A stretch of 64,000 nt of DNA from Bacteroidota bacterium (lineage in GTDB: Bacteria; Bacteroidota; Bacteroidia; Cytophagales; Cyclobacteriaceae), in NCBI GenBank assembly GCA_023417065.1, contig JAEZGH010000196.1:1-64000 (forward strand), read 5' to 3'. Of the stretch, positions 25,510 through 34,320 are shown piece after piece (within the stretch, counting starts at the first letter, position 1; each line of letters begins with the position of its first letter). A program made the position numbers and the translations under genes. The notes under the pieces were generated by a model. It saw nothing but the letters and a program-made list of their open reading frames with translations, ran no database searches and was not told where the DNA came from.

Positions 25510-26715
25510 ATGGACGCGCGCATCTTCACCCGGCTTTCGATTATGATGCTCCTCGAATACTTCGTTTGGGGTGCATGGTACGTCACCATGAGTACATACA
25601 TGGACACCTTCCTTGGATCGTCAGGTATTCAAATCGGAGCGGCTTATAGTGCGCTGGCGATAGCCACAATGATCTCACCCTTTTTCGTGGGAATGGTGGC
25701 TGACCGTTTCTTCGCTGCACAAAAAATTATGGGATTATTCCACCTCATGGGTGGCGCCCTGCTGTTCTTTGCAACATTCATCGACAACAACACCGCATTC
25801 TACTGGCTCATACTCCTGTATTCCCTCATGTACATGCCGACAATCGCGCTTTCCAACAGTATCGCATTTCACCAAATGAACGATCCTGCAAAGCAATTTC
25901 CCTGGATACGCGTTTTCGGAACGATTGGCTGGATCATCGCCGGCGTCATGATAACTGTCCTCAATATCGAGAAGACTCCCTACACGTTTCATATGGCGGC
26001 TATCGCCTCCGTTGTACTCGGAGTATTCAGTTTCATGCTCCCCAATACACCACCAAAAGGGAACACCGCCAACACATCAGCATCGGGTGCCCTTGGCAGC
26101 GACGCCTTCGTGCTCTTCCGCGACAAGCCGTATTTGGTGTTCTTCATTGCGGCAGTACTGGTTTGTATTCCCCTTTCCTTCTACTATGGTTTCGCAAACT
26201 TGTTCCTCAACGCAGTAGGAATGGAAGACGCCGCCGGCAAGATGGTACTCGGTCAGATCTCAGAGGCTGTGTTCATCCTTGCCATCCCTTTTCTGTTTTA
26301 TCGCATTGGCGTTAAGAACATGCTGCTTCTCGGCATGGTCGCGTGGATCCTTCGGTACGTGTGCTTTGCCTACGGCGACGCCGGCGAAGGTATCTGGATG
26401 CTTTACGCAGGGATCATACTTCATGGTATCTGTTACGACTTCTTTTTCGTAACCGGATATATGTACACCGAGAAGAAGGCCGGTGAGAAAATCAAGAACG
26501 CCGCACAAGGTCTGTTCACCTTTGCCACGTATGGATTGGGTATGTACATCGGAACCCAGTTCTCAGGATTTACAACAGACTATTACACCGTGGATGGTGA
26601 ACGTCAGTGGACCTATATCTGGTACGTGCCGGCTTTCATCGCTGTGGCGGTTCTCTTTTACTTCATCATTTTCTTCCGCGAAAAGCGTGAGACAAAAGAG
26701 ATGACAGCCAAATAA
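25510..26715 (+). CDS. MFS transporter, nucleoside:H+ symporter (NupG-like) type
   Basis: From ATG 25510 the protein is 401 residues with twelve predicted membrane helices. The opening LSIMMLLEYFVWGAWYVTMSTYM is typical of the NHS/NupG-XapB branch of the major facilitator superfamily, which in Bacteroidota often serves sugars or nucleosides. An upstream ATG at 25483 overlaps the likely -7 element TATATTTC and is rejected. The Gfo/Idh/MocA oxidoreductase follows 36 bases later, so the pair probably imports and oxidises one sugar-like substrate. The substrate itself is unknown. Confidence 0.85.
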   Translation: MDARIFTRLSIMMLLEYFVWGAWYVTMSTYMDTFLGSSGIQIGAAYSALAIATMISPFFVGMVADRFFAAQKIMGLFHLMGGALLFFATFIDNNTAFYWLILLYSLMYMPTIALSNSIAFHQMNDPAKQFPWIRVFGTIGWIIAGVMITVLNIEKTPYTFHMAAIASVVLGVFSFMLPNTPPKGNTANTSASGALGSDAFVLFRDKPYLVFFIAAVLVCIPLSFYYGFANLFLNAVGMEDAAGKMVLGQISEAVFILAIPFLFYRIGVKNMLLLGMVAWILRYVCFAYGDAGEGIWMLYAGIILHGICYDFFFVTGYMYTEKKAGEKIKNAAQGLFTFATYGLGMYIGTQFSGFTTDYYTVDGERQWTYIWYVPAFIAVAVLFYFIIFFREKRETKEMTAK

Positions 26716-26751
26716 CCACGTTCTGCATTTAACCTAAACAAACATACAACT

Positions 26752-27942
26752 ATGAATATCGCCATGCTCGGTTCCGGGTTCATCGCACGGTTCTATGCTG
26801 AGTCACTACAAGGCTATCGAAGCAAAGACAAAATCGTTTCCATTTATTCCCGCCGGGATTCAAGCGCCAGGAGCTTTGCAGAACATTATAAGGTTCCATT
26901 TGTCACCACCAGTATGGAAGACGCCATCAACCGCCCCGAAGTGGACGTGGTTTGTATTTCGCTTCCAAATAACATTCACGAAGAGGCTGTAATGCTGTGC
27001 TGCAAACACAAGAAGCCTGTCATCGTCACCAAACCCCTCGGTCGTAATGCTGAAGAAGCGAAACGCATGCTTGATGCCGTCGAGAAAGCAGGAATATTCA
27101 ATGGCTATCTCGAAGACCTCGTTTACGCGCCGAAGTTTTTGAAGGCTCATCAAAGCATTCAGGAAGGTGCTCTGGGCCGGATACTCTGGGCGAAGTCACG
27201 CGAAACACATCCTGGCCCACACAGTGACTGGTTCTGGGATATCGAACAGGCTGGTGGCGGATGTATCCTCGACCTCGGCTGCCACTGCGTAGAGATCACC
27301 CGAACATATATCGGTAAGGATATACGCCCGGTGGAGGTGATGTGCTGGGCGGATACTCAGGTGAAACCCATAGATGCGGAAGACCACGCCATCGCGCTCA
27401 TCAAATATGAAAACGGTGCCATCGGACAATTCGAAGTGAGCTGGACGTTCCGCGGAGGACTCGACCTTCGCGATGAGGTCATGGGCACCGAAGGCACTAT
27501 CTGGATTAACAACTTTCTCAGGACTGGGTTTGAAATGTTCACCACCGGCAAGGGCGCAAACTACGTCGCTGAAAAAGCCGAAAGCAATCAGGGCTGGCAG
27601 TTCCCGGTAGGCGATGAAGTCAATGAACTTGGTTACAACCATATGTTCATGGATATGTTCAACGCGATGGAAGAAGGTCGGGAGCCGAAGGAAACTTTCT
27701 ACGATGGTTATGTCGTGAACGCTATCCTCGATGCCGCGTACCGCTCTGCGAAGTCGAAGAACTGGGAACCCGTTCAACTTGACATCTGGCGTGGAAAAAC
27801 TGGTGTCACCAAAGACAGCCACCTCCAGGAATACGACCAGGATCATTACCTGGTCAAGGAAGAGGTGACGCACTACGGTGCGAAAAAGGTGATCCTGAAG
27901 GATAAGAAAACCGGGAAAATTATAGAGAGGACCCTCCACTAG
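26752..27942 (+). CDS. Gfo/Idh/MocA family oxidoreductase
   Basis: The 396-residue protein begins with a Rossmann fold (GSGFIA at 7-12) and has the family's KP motif as VTKPLG (Lys94-Pro95), then GGCILDLGCHCVE carrying the Asp/His pair used in catalysis. A C-terminal extension of about 40 residues is Lys-rich. Such enzymes oxidise or epimerise sugars and inositols with NAD(P). Its position right after an MFS transporter suggests a small catabolic operon. It ends overlapping the convergent glycosyltransferase by 23 bases. Confidence 0.9.
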   Translation: MNIAMLGSGFIARFYAESLQGYRSKDKIVSIYSRRDSSARSFAEHYKVPFVTTSMEDAINRPEVDVVCISLPNNIHEEAVMLCCKHKKPVIVTKPLGRNAEEAKRMLDAVEKAGIFNGYLEDLVYAPKFLKAHQSIQEGALGRILWAKSRETHPGPHSDWFWDIEQAGGGCILDLGCHCVEITRTYIGKDIRPVEVMCWADTQVKPIDAEDHAIALIKYENGAIGQFEVSWTFRGGLDLRDEVMGTEGTIWINNFLRTGFEMFTTGKGANYVAEKAESNQGWQFPVGDEVNELGYNHMFMDMFNAMEEGREPKETFYDGYVVNAILDAAYRSAKSKNWEPVQLDIWRGKTGVTKDSHLQEYDQDHYLVKEEVTHYGAKKVILKDKKTGKIIERTLH

Positions 27943-29125
27943 TAGAAGATTCTGCCTGGAACAGGCGCACGTACTTCTGACTCAGTTCGCGCCGTGAATA
28001 TTTGCGTTCCGCCAGGGCACGTGCATGCGACTGGTATTCGCGAAGGAGATTGGCGTCGCCAAGAAAGGGCTTGATTGCTTCGGTGAAAGTGTGCGGGTGT
28101 CGCGGGTCGAGCGCGATGCCGCACTGCGCCTCTTCAATCTCGCTTTTCATCCAACCCTTGAAATTCACGATGATAAGCTTACCTGCTGCAAGGCCGTCGA
28201 AGTATTTGTGTGGTGAGCCTGTTTCCAGGATAGGAAAAGGGCGATAACAGATGAAGGCCGCATCTGTGACGTTCAGAATTTCTTTGACCTCGGTGCGTAT
28301 CGCTGGCGGCAGTATCGTCAGGTTCTTCAGCCCCAGTGTTTGTACCACTGTTTTGAATTGCTGGCGCATAGCTCCTTCGCCACACATCAGAAATTTCACA
28401 GGAAGGTCGGCCTGCTGGCTCGCGCGGGCACACTCGATAAAATAGTCGAGCCCGTTCGCGAAACCAATCGCGCCGACGTAGGAAACCACGAAATGTTCTT
28501 TCACTCCGTATTTGTCTTCCAGTTTTGTGTCCTTGAGGGTAGGTGAGAAGAACTCCGTGTCAGCCATATTGGGGATGACGTCGACGTGTGTCGCGGGTGA
28601 CTTGCGAGCAATGGCTGCTGCTATCGGTTCAGAAAGTGCCACGACAGTGCGGGCGTTGGAATAAATCCGTTTTTCAAGCCAGTAAAGAGATTCCTTCAGC
28701 ACAGGATTTCGGACGAAGCCGAGCTGCACCGGCGCATCCGGCCAGAGGTCGCCGACTTCAAAGATGAAGGGTATTTTCAGGAAGCGCCGGATCCAGATTG
28801 CGCTCTGCCCTACCGTTATAGGTACGGAGATGGCGTAGCAGATGCCGATGTTTTCGATTGTCCGGGCAACACGAACTGCGCCCAGGGCATATTGAACAAA
28901 GGAAATCCCGCGCTTGTAAAAGCCAAACCGGTTTTCGTAGGCGACGGGAAGGTGGTGGATTTCTATCCCGTCACAATTGGTGACCTGGTATTTTTTTCCC
29001 TTGCCGCCGGTGATCACGGCCACTTCGAATCCTGCGTCCAGCAATGCAGTTGCAAGGTAATACGAGCGCAACGGTCCACCCGAGTCGGGCGTGTTGAAGT
29101 GCTGGTGCAGAATGAGGACTTTCAC
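27920..29125 (-). CDS. Glycosyltransferase family 4/1-type protein
   Basis: The 401-residue GT-B protein has an N-terminal acceptor domain (HQHFNTPDSGGPLRSYY, a WbuB-like opening) and a donor-binding C-terminal domain with VGAIGFANGLDYFIE, LMCGEGAMR and the EX7E-type region around PFPILETGSPHKYFDGLAAGK. It probably transfers a nucleotide-sugar residue during surface polysaccharide synthesis. The start is GTG at 29125 (VKVLILHQHF); the longer reading from 29167 adds 14 residues that do not fit the family. No other polysaccharide gene is nearby, so it is isolated. Confidence 0.87.
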   Translation of the reverse strand: MKVLILHQHFNTPDSGGPLRSYYLATALLDAGFEVAVITGGKGKKYQVTNCDGIEIHHLPVAYENRFGFYKRGISFVQYALGAVRVARTIENIGICYAISVPITVGQSAIWIRRFLKIPFIFEVGDLWPDAPVQLGFVRNPVLKESLYWLEKRIYSNARTVVALSEPIAAAIARKSPATHVDVIPNMADTEFFSPTLKDTKLEDKYGVKEHFVVSYVGAIGFANGLDYFIECARASQQADLPVKFLMCGEGAMRQQFKTVVQTLGLKNLTILPPAIRTEVKEILNVTDAAFICYRPFPILETGSPHKYFDGLAAGKLIIVNFKGWMKSEIEEAQCGIALDPRHPHTFTEAIKPFLGDANLLREYQSHARALAERKYSRRELSQKYVRLFQAESSTSGGSSL

Positions 29126-29153
29126 TTTACAAATAAAACAATTGAAAGCACCC

Positions 29154-29178
29154 AGTCTGACATGCACAGACTTTTTTC
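29154..29178. repeat. Inverted repeat upstream of the glycosyltransferase
   Basis: AGTCTG and CAGACT flank a 7-base loop and are followed on the plus strand by TTTTTTCTC. It looks like a terminator for plus-strand transcription, but no plus-strand gene ends here. It may stop antisense transcripts or act as an operator for the minus-strand glycosyltransferase. Confidence 0.35.
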
Positions 29179-29283
29179 TCGCCGCGACATGGACGTAGCA
29201 GGTACCGCCTTATGGGCGATAAGAAACCAGGTATGCTGAATGGCAAACACGCTGCGACACGATCGCAACGCCCTGCCCGATCA

Positions 29284-29508
29284 TCAGCTTCTTGTATTCC
29301 GGGAATAGGACAGGATGTTCTGAACGGTCTTGTCCGAAGGATTGAGGGTTGCGCAATCCAGGTCTGTCATCACAGCGGAGAGTTCTGTGAACAGGGAATT
29401 CAGCTCGGGATCGCGTTTCAGTGCTTTGTCAATCTCCTTCCTCTCCTCCTCCGTTGTCTCCTGGTATAAATACCGTATCAAATCCGTTTGCGTAAAAACT
29501 TTTATCAT
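29284..29508 (-). CDS. Small anti-sigma-like protein overlapping the ECF sigma gene
   Basis: The 74-residue protein begins with TDLIRYLYQETTEEERKEI followed by KALKRDPELNSLFTEL. This is the helical pattern found at the N-terminus of many anti-sigma factors (short helix, EE...R.EIE, then a D/PEL turn). It lacks a zinc-binding HxxxCxxC and any membrane segment, so it would be a soluble, minimal form. Its first 80 bases overlap the 3' end of the sigma gene in another frame, which strongly suggests translational coupling. The anti-sigma role is inferred from pattern and position. Confidence 0.7.
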   Translation of the reverse strand: MIKVFTQTDLIRYLYQETTEEERKEIDKALKRDPELNSLFTELSAVMTDLDCATLNPSDKTVQNILSYSRNTRS

Positions 29509-30079
29509 AGGCTCTGTTTTTCGTCATCTTTTTACGCAGGTTGATCAAAGCATACCGCATCCTTCCCAAAGCCGTATTAATACTAACGCCTGTGCGATCT
29601 GCTATCTCCTGGAAACTCATGCGCAGGTAATGCCTCATGATAAGGACATGCTTCTGCTCATCAGGTAGCTCCCTGATGTAATCCCGTAAACGGGACCGGG
29701 TTTCCCGGAAAACCTGTTTTGCTTCTGCCGAACTTTCGGCAAATTCCATTGAGTTGAAAAGGCGGCTTCCGTCTTCCAACACAACTTCAGGGTAACGTCT
29801 GTCTTTGCGGAACTGGTCGATGGCCAAATTATGTGCAATCCGGCTGATCCATGGAAGGAATTTCCCCTCTTCGTTATACCGTCCTCCCCGAATGGTATTG
29901 ATGGCTTTAATGAATGTTTCCTGTAACAAGTCCTCGGCGGTATACCGATCCTTTACGATCATATAAATCGCGGTGTAAAGTTTGGACTTATGTCGGTTTA
30001 GGAGCATTTCGAAAGCTTCTTCATTACCGTTTTGATAGAGCGACACCAACTGGCTGTCGCTTAATCTGCTGTCAATCAT
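29429..30079 (-). CDS. ECF subfamily RNA polymerase sigma factor
   Basis: The 216-residue protein has sigma region 2 (YTAEDLLQETFIKAINTI, then FLPWISRIAHNLAIDQFRKDRR) and region 4 (LPDEQKHVLIMRHYLRMSFQEIADRTGVSINTALGRMRYALINLRK). It would direct RNA polymerase to a specific regulon. A tail of about 30 residues rich in Gly, Asp and Glu follows region 4 and is encoded in the overlap with the small downstream gene. The closest known pattern is the Bacteroidota ECF sigma group lacking a transmembrane FecR-type partner; none is present here. The 178 bases upstream are A/T-rich without a clear promoter. Confidence 0.92.
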   Translation of the reverse strand: MIDSRLSDSQLVSLYQNGNEEAFEMLLNRHKSKLYTAIYMIVKDRYTAEDLLQETFIKAINTIRGGRYNEEGKFLPWISRIAHNLAIDQFRKDRRYPEVVLEDGSRLFNSMEFAESSAEAKQVFRETRSRLRDYIRELPDEQKHVLIMRHYLRMSFQEIADRTGVSINTALGRMRYALINLRKKMTKNRAYDKSFYANGFDTVFIPGDNGGGEEGD

Positions 30080-30257
30080 TCTGCTTCTCTTTTAGGTAAC
30101 GTAGAAGTCTCTTTCGATATTGTGAGGGGTTTAGTGAAACAATTGGTTTGAAAAGATAGAAACTTTCCGGAATAGCGCAAAAAAATTTTTCAATATTTCT
30201 TGCCACAACAAATTTTTCTTCACCTATTTGCCCGAAGAAATTAGCTATTAATGGTCT

Positions 30258-30626
30258 ATGGCAGTTGATAAAAAGAGAGTAATAAAGAGCCTGGAAAACC
30301 TCACGGAAGAGTTGAAAGACCTGCTTCGCGAGCAGTACCCCAATGGCTACGAGGGAAGCATTACCCGCATCACAAATGCGAAAAGAGAGCCGATTTTTGT
30401 CTTCCCCCTCGAAACCGCCGATGCTACGTACCTCATTAAAGTACCTGCAACCAAGAATAGCGAAGGAGAATACGACGTCGAATCCAAGCCTGAAGACGAA
30501 TTCGACAACAGCGACGACACCGACGACGCAATCCCAACCGCCGGCTATGGATCCGATGACGACGACGATGATGACTACGGCGGAAAATCCAGGGAAGCCA
30601 GCTACGATCCCGACTTCGACAGCTGA
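30258..30626 (+). CDS. Conserved hypothetical protein with acidic tail
   Basis: The 122-residue protein has an alpha/beta N-terminal part (VIKSLENLTEELKDLLREQYP, then ITRITNAKREPIFVFPLETADATYLIKVP) and an aspartate-rich, probably disordered tail containing a run of seven Asp. It has no signal peptide. The pattern is familiar as a widely conserved small Bacteroidota protein of unknown role, divergent from the ECF sigma gene. A strong terminator follows it, so it is its own transcription unit ahead of uvrA. Confidence 0.75.
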   Translation: MAVDKKRVIKSLENLTEELKDLLREQYPNGYEGSITRITNAKREPIFVFPLETADATYLIKVPATKNSEGEYDVESKPEDEFDNSDDTDDAIPTAGYGSDDDDDDDYGGKSREASYDPDFDS

Positions 30627-30648
30627 TCGTCCGGAAATAACATATGCC

Positions 30649-30681
30649 AAGGTGTTCCCCCACGAACACCTTTCTTGTTTT
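30649..30681 (+). terminator. Intrinsic terminator after the acidic-tail protein
   Basis: AAGGTGTTC and GAACACCTT form a perfect 9-bp stem with a 6-base loop, followed by TCTTGTTTT. It lies 22 bases past the stop codon and separates this gene from uvrA. Confidence 0.8.
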
Positions 30682-30747
30682 CCGGGTCGGCAAACTTTCT
30701 TAGGCTGATCGAAGTTTATTGAGTATTATTTCATTTTACGAACAAAC

Positions 30748-33582
30748 GTGAATCAAATTACCTCGACGGATACCTTTCTCGACGAACTCGATCCTAAGGA
30801 ATATATCATCATCAAACGGGCAAGGGTCAATAACCTTAAAAACCTGTCCGTTGCAATCCCACGAAACAAACTCGTTGTGGTCACCGGCCTCTCCGGCTCC
30901 GGAAAGTCCTCCCTCGCCTTCGATACCCTCTTTGCGGAAGGCCAGCGCATGTACGTCGAAAGCCTAAGCTCGTACGCCCGGCAATTCCTCGGCCGCATGG
31001 AAAAACCCGAAGTCGACTACATCCGCGGTGTCTCCCCCGCCATAGCCATCGAACAAAAGGTGAACACCCGGAATCCGCGCTCTACGGTAGGAACGACAAC
31101 AGAAATCTATGACTACCTCAAGCTGCTCTTCGCCCGGATCGGCAAAACCTATTCGCCTATCAGCGGCAATGAGGTGACCCGCGACACGGTGACCTCCGTA
31201 GTCGATAAGATCAACAAACTCAAGGAAGGAACCAGAATCATGGTGGCCTGCCCCCTTCATGTAAAAAAGGGGCGCAAGCTTCAGGAAGAATTAAACCTGC
31301 TGCTCAGCAAAGGCTTCGCCCGTATCCTCGTCGACGGCGAGATGAAATTCATTGAGGAAGTCCTCGGAAACCCTGAAGGAAAGAAAAAGAAATCAGCCAA
31401 AATTGACGGCGAAATAGAAATACTCATCGACCGCACCACGGTTAACCCCACCGACGAAGACACAACGTTCCGCCTGGGCGACTCTGTTCAAACGGCATTC
31501 TTCGAAGGCGAAGGCGATTGCGTAGTCTATGCGGAAAACAAGTCGAAGCTGCGTTTCTCCGACCGCTTCGAACTCGATGGAATGAAGTTCACTGAGCCCT
31601 CGATAAACTTCTTCAGCTTCAACAACCCCTACGGTGCCTGCCAGACGTGTGAAGGTTTCGGCAAGGTATTGGGCATTGACGAAGATCTGGTGATCCCCGA
31701 CAAGTCCCTTTCCGTGTACGAAGGAGCTATCGCCCCGTGGCGAAGTGAAACGATGGGCGAATGGCTGAAGCCGCTTCTGAAAAACGGTATCAAGTTCGAC
31801 TTCCCGATTCATCGTCCGTACAACGAACTGACACCGGCACAGCAACAACTGTTGTGGGACGGCAACGATTACTTCGAAGGAATTAACGACTTTTTCCGGT
31901 ACCTCGAATCAAAGCTGCACAAGATTCAGTACCGCGTTCTGCTGTCGCGCTACCGCGGACGGACGAACTGCCCTGATTGCAAGGGGACCCGGCTGCGCAA
32001 GGATGCTCAATATGTGAAGATCGCGGGCACCTCGATAACGGACCTGGTGCTGCTTCCCATTGAAGAAGCGCTGGCATTCTTCAACAGACTGAAACTGCCT
32101 CCGTATGAAAAGCAGGTGTCGGACCGGATCATCACTGAAATCACATCACGCCTCTCCTATCTCACGAAAGTGGGACTGGGATACCTTAACCTGAATCGCC
32201 TTACGTCGACGCTTTCCGGAGGCGAATACCAGCGAATCAAACTGGCTACCTCACTCGGTAGCGCGCTCGTTGGTTCGATGTACATCCTTGATGAACCAAG
32301 TATTGGATTGCATCCGAAGGATACGGAGCGAATGGTAAGCGTTCTCCAGCAGCTTCGCGACCTCGGCAATACAGTCATTGTTGTCGAACATGAAGAAGAA
32401 ATCATGCGCGCTGCCGACCAGATCATAGATATCGGTCCGGACGCAGGTATCCACGGAGGGAATCTCGTTTTCCAGGGTACCATCAGGGACGTGAACGGCA
32501 AGGTTCAGTCGCACACGACCAACTACCTCACGGGCCGGGAAGAGATTCCCGTTCCAAAGACGCGAAGGAAGTGGCGCGATTCAATTGTCGTTGCCGGGGC
32601 GCGTGAAAACAACCTGAAGAACCTTACGGTGAAGTTTCCATTAGGGGTGCTTACCGTCGTCACCGGCGTGAGTGGCTCCGGAAAGTCAACACTCATCAAG
32701 AAGATTCTTTATCCTGCCGTAGGCCGGCTTTCAGGATCAGTAACCGAATCACCGGGTAAGTACGACAAGCTTGAAGGTGATTTCGGCAAAATCACACAGG
32801 TTGAGTTCGTCGACCAGAATCCCATAGGAAAATCCTCGCGTTCCAACCCCGTGAGTTACGTGAAAGCATATGATGCGATACGCAATCTGTATGCCGATCA
32901 ACCGCTCGCGAAGCAACGCGGATACAAGCCGTCGCACTTTTCATTTAACGTAGAGGGTGGACGCTGTGAGACCTGTGAAGGGGAAGGTGAAATCCGCGTG
33001 GAGATGCAGTTCATGGCCGACATCTTCCTGCGTTGTGAAAGTTGTCACGGCAAGCGCTTCAAACAGGAGGTACTCGAAGTTGAATACAACGGCAAGAACA
33101 TCGCCGACGTCCTGGATATGACCATCGAAGAAGCGCTGGAATTCTTCCGCGACAAGAAACCGGTGCTGGATAAGATTCAACCCCTGTACGACGTCGGACT
33201 TGGTTACGTCAAGATGGGCCAGTCGTCCAACTCGCTGAGTGGTGGTGAAGCGCAGCGCGTGAAGCTGGCTTCGTTCCTCGGAAAGAATTCACCGGATGGA
33301 CGAATACTTTTCATTTTCGATGAGCCCACTACCGGATTGCACTTCCATGACATTTCAAAACTCCTGAAAGCTGTCAACGCCCTGGTGGATCAGGGTCACA
33401 CCGTCATCATCATCGAACACAACCTGGAAGTCATCAAGTGCGCCGACTGGATTATTGACCTCGGCGAAGAAGGTGGCGAAAAGAAAGGTGGCAAGCTGAT
33501 GTTTGAGGGCACACCTGAGCAAATGGTGAAGAAAGGTAAAGGCTATACGGCCGAATTTCTCCGCACGAAGATTAAGGGTTAA
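30748..33582 (+). CDS. uvrA: Excinuclease ABC subunit UvrA
   Basis: UvrA is the damage-sensing ATPase of nucleotide excision repair. The 944 residues show two ABC ATPase modules: Walker A GLSGSGKSS (47-55) and GVSGSGKST in the second half, with signatures TLSGGEYQRIKL and SLSGGEAQRVKL. The zinc motifs are CQTCEGFGKV...CPDCKGTR and CETCEGEG...CESCHGKRF. Length is standard. The start codon is GTG at 30748. There is no uvrB or uvrC beside it, which is usual. It has its own unit after the upstream terminator; no clear terminator follows. Confidence 0.96.
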   Translation: MNQITSTDTFLDELDPKEYIIIKRARVNNLKNLSVAIPRNKLVVVTGLSGSGKSSLAFDTLFAEGQRMYVESLSSYARQFLGRMEKPEVDYIRGVSPAIAIEQKVNTRNPRSTVGTTTEIYDYLKLLFARIGKTYSPISGNEVTRDTVTSVVDKINKLKEGTRIMVACPLHVKKGRKLQEELNLLLSKGFARILVDGEMKFIEEVLGNPEGKKKKSAKIDGEIEILIDRTTVNPTDEDTTFRLGDSVQTAFFEGEGDCVVYAENKSKLRFSDRFELDGMKFTEPSINFFSFNNPYGACQTCEGFGKVLGIDEDLVIPDKSLSVYEGAIAPWRSETMGEWLKPLLKNGIKFDFPIHRPYNELTPAQQQLLWDGNDYFEGINDFFRYLESKLHKIQYRVLLSRYRGRTNCPDCKGTRLRKDAQYVKIAGTSITDLVLLPIEEALAFFNRLKLPPYEKQVSDRIITEITSRLSYLTKVGLGYLNLNRLTSTLSGGEYQRIKLATSLGSALVGSMYILDEPSIGLHPKDTERMVSVLQQLRDLGNTVIVVEHEEEIMRAADQIIDIGPDAGIHGGNLVFQGTIRDVNGKVQSHTTNYLTGREEIPVPKTRRKWRDSIVVAGARENNLKNLTVKFPLGVLTVVTGVSGSGKSTLIKKILYPAVGRLSGSVTESPGKYDKLEGDFGKITQVEFVDQNPIGKSSRSNPVSYVKAYDAIRNLYADQPLAKQRGYKPSHFSFNVEGGRCETCEGEGEIRVEMQFMADIFLRCESCHGKRFKQEVLEVEYNGKNIADVLDMTIEEALEFFRDKKPVLDKIQPLYDVGLGYVKMGQSSNSLSGGEAQRVKLASFLGKNSPDGRILFIFDEPTTGLHFHDISKLLKAVNALVDQGHTVIIIEHNLEVIKCADWIIDLGEEGGEKKGGKLMFEGTPEQMVKKGKGYTAEFLRTKIKG

Positions 33583-33752
33583 CACAACGGATAATCTTGC
33601 CGGCTTTGGGTTTGCGTCAGCCGTGATCCCCAGACTTCGGCCATTAAATACAGAACGCACTCCAGGAGCGACTACCTACCCTGTTTCATTTTTTCGAGTT
33701 GCCGCCACTCCATGGCTCGCGCGACGAGCGTTTCCATGTCCTGTGTTTCTAA

Positions 33753-33956
33753 CCTCCCCGCCACCTCACGTCGACGGTAGGCCCACCCATTTCTATTTCA
33801 TCAAATCCAGCCCGCTTTGATGGGACGGTAAAAGTCGGTCGCTCCGTGGCTCGAGCCGGCGACCCCGAATCCCCAAAAATCAAAGGAAACGTCACGGCCA
33901 ATTGGACCAACGGTGAAACGGTCGTTAAGATTAAGGTATTGATAAAGGGGAATTGA
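33753..33956 (+). pseudogene. Possible remnant of a protein gene (C-terminal part)
   Basis: Sixty-seven codons are open between a TAA and a TGA on the plus strand and read like a beta-strand-rich C-terminus (ISISSNPARFDGTVKVG, then GNVTANWTNGETVVKIKVL). No ATG or upstream coding sequence in the same frame is present. It could be the decayed end of a lost gene, or chance. The matching minus-strand reading is equally open, so this is a weak call. Confidence 0.25.
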
Positions 33957-33990
33957 AGCATAAATGAGGCAGAGATAAAGCAGTCCTTTA

Positions 33991-34045
33991 AAGGACCGCC
34001 TTATCACTGCTTTATCACCGCCTTATCACCGCCTTATCACCGCTT
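33991..34045. repeat. Five-copy 11-bp tandem repeat
   Basis: Units of the form CCGCCTTATCA are repeated five times head to tail (variants CTGCTTTATCA and CCGCTTTATCT), in the intergenic region after uvrA. The repeat is A/T-rich in its second half and non-coding. Similar short arrays can arise by slippage or serve as protein-binding clusters; nothing here decides between these. Confidence 0.75.
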
Positions 34046-34320
34046 TATCTCACAAGAATTGTCCACTTCAGGTACAACATCGAATACCTGGCAGTTAAAG
34101 AACCGGAACCTTCAAATGTACCAGTGAACGCCGGCCGCCAGCCTGGTTAGGCTCTTCCGGGAAAGATCAGGCTGGTTTGTGGCTTGAATAAAAAAAGTGG
34201 TTTTGCCCATGAGGCGGGCATGGCAGGATTTAGGGGTCACCGTCCCCCGCGTTGTTATTGAGGAAGGTTATTTTGGCAGCAGGCAGCCAGAAATAAGCAT
34301 TATTTTGCCGGTCGCCATGA

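Larger units (their letters stand above)
33583..34320. other. Long intergenic region between uvrA and proC
   Basis: These 738 bases are the only gene-free stretch over 300 bases. They hold an open reading frame without a start codon that looks like a protein C-terminus (33753-33956), an 11-bp tandem repeat (33991-34045) and, near 34190-34225, a weak GCCC/GGGC hairpin with a T-rich stretch that may end proC transcription on the minus strand. Two TTATTTTG stretches near the right end resemble -7 elements but lead into the end of proC. No tRNA or RNA gene is seen. Confidence 0.5.

Noticed and set aside
34262..34320. TTATTTTG stretches resembling -7 elements followed by an ATG on the plus strand
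   Set aside because: The match lacks one base of TAnnTTTG and the following ATG runs antisense into the end of proC, with no gene to drive.
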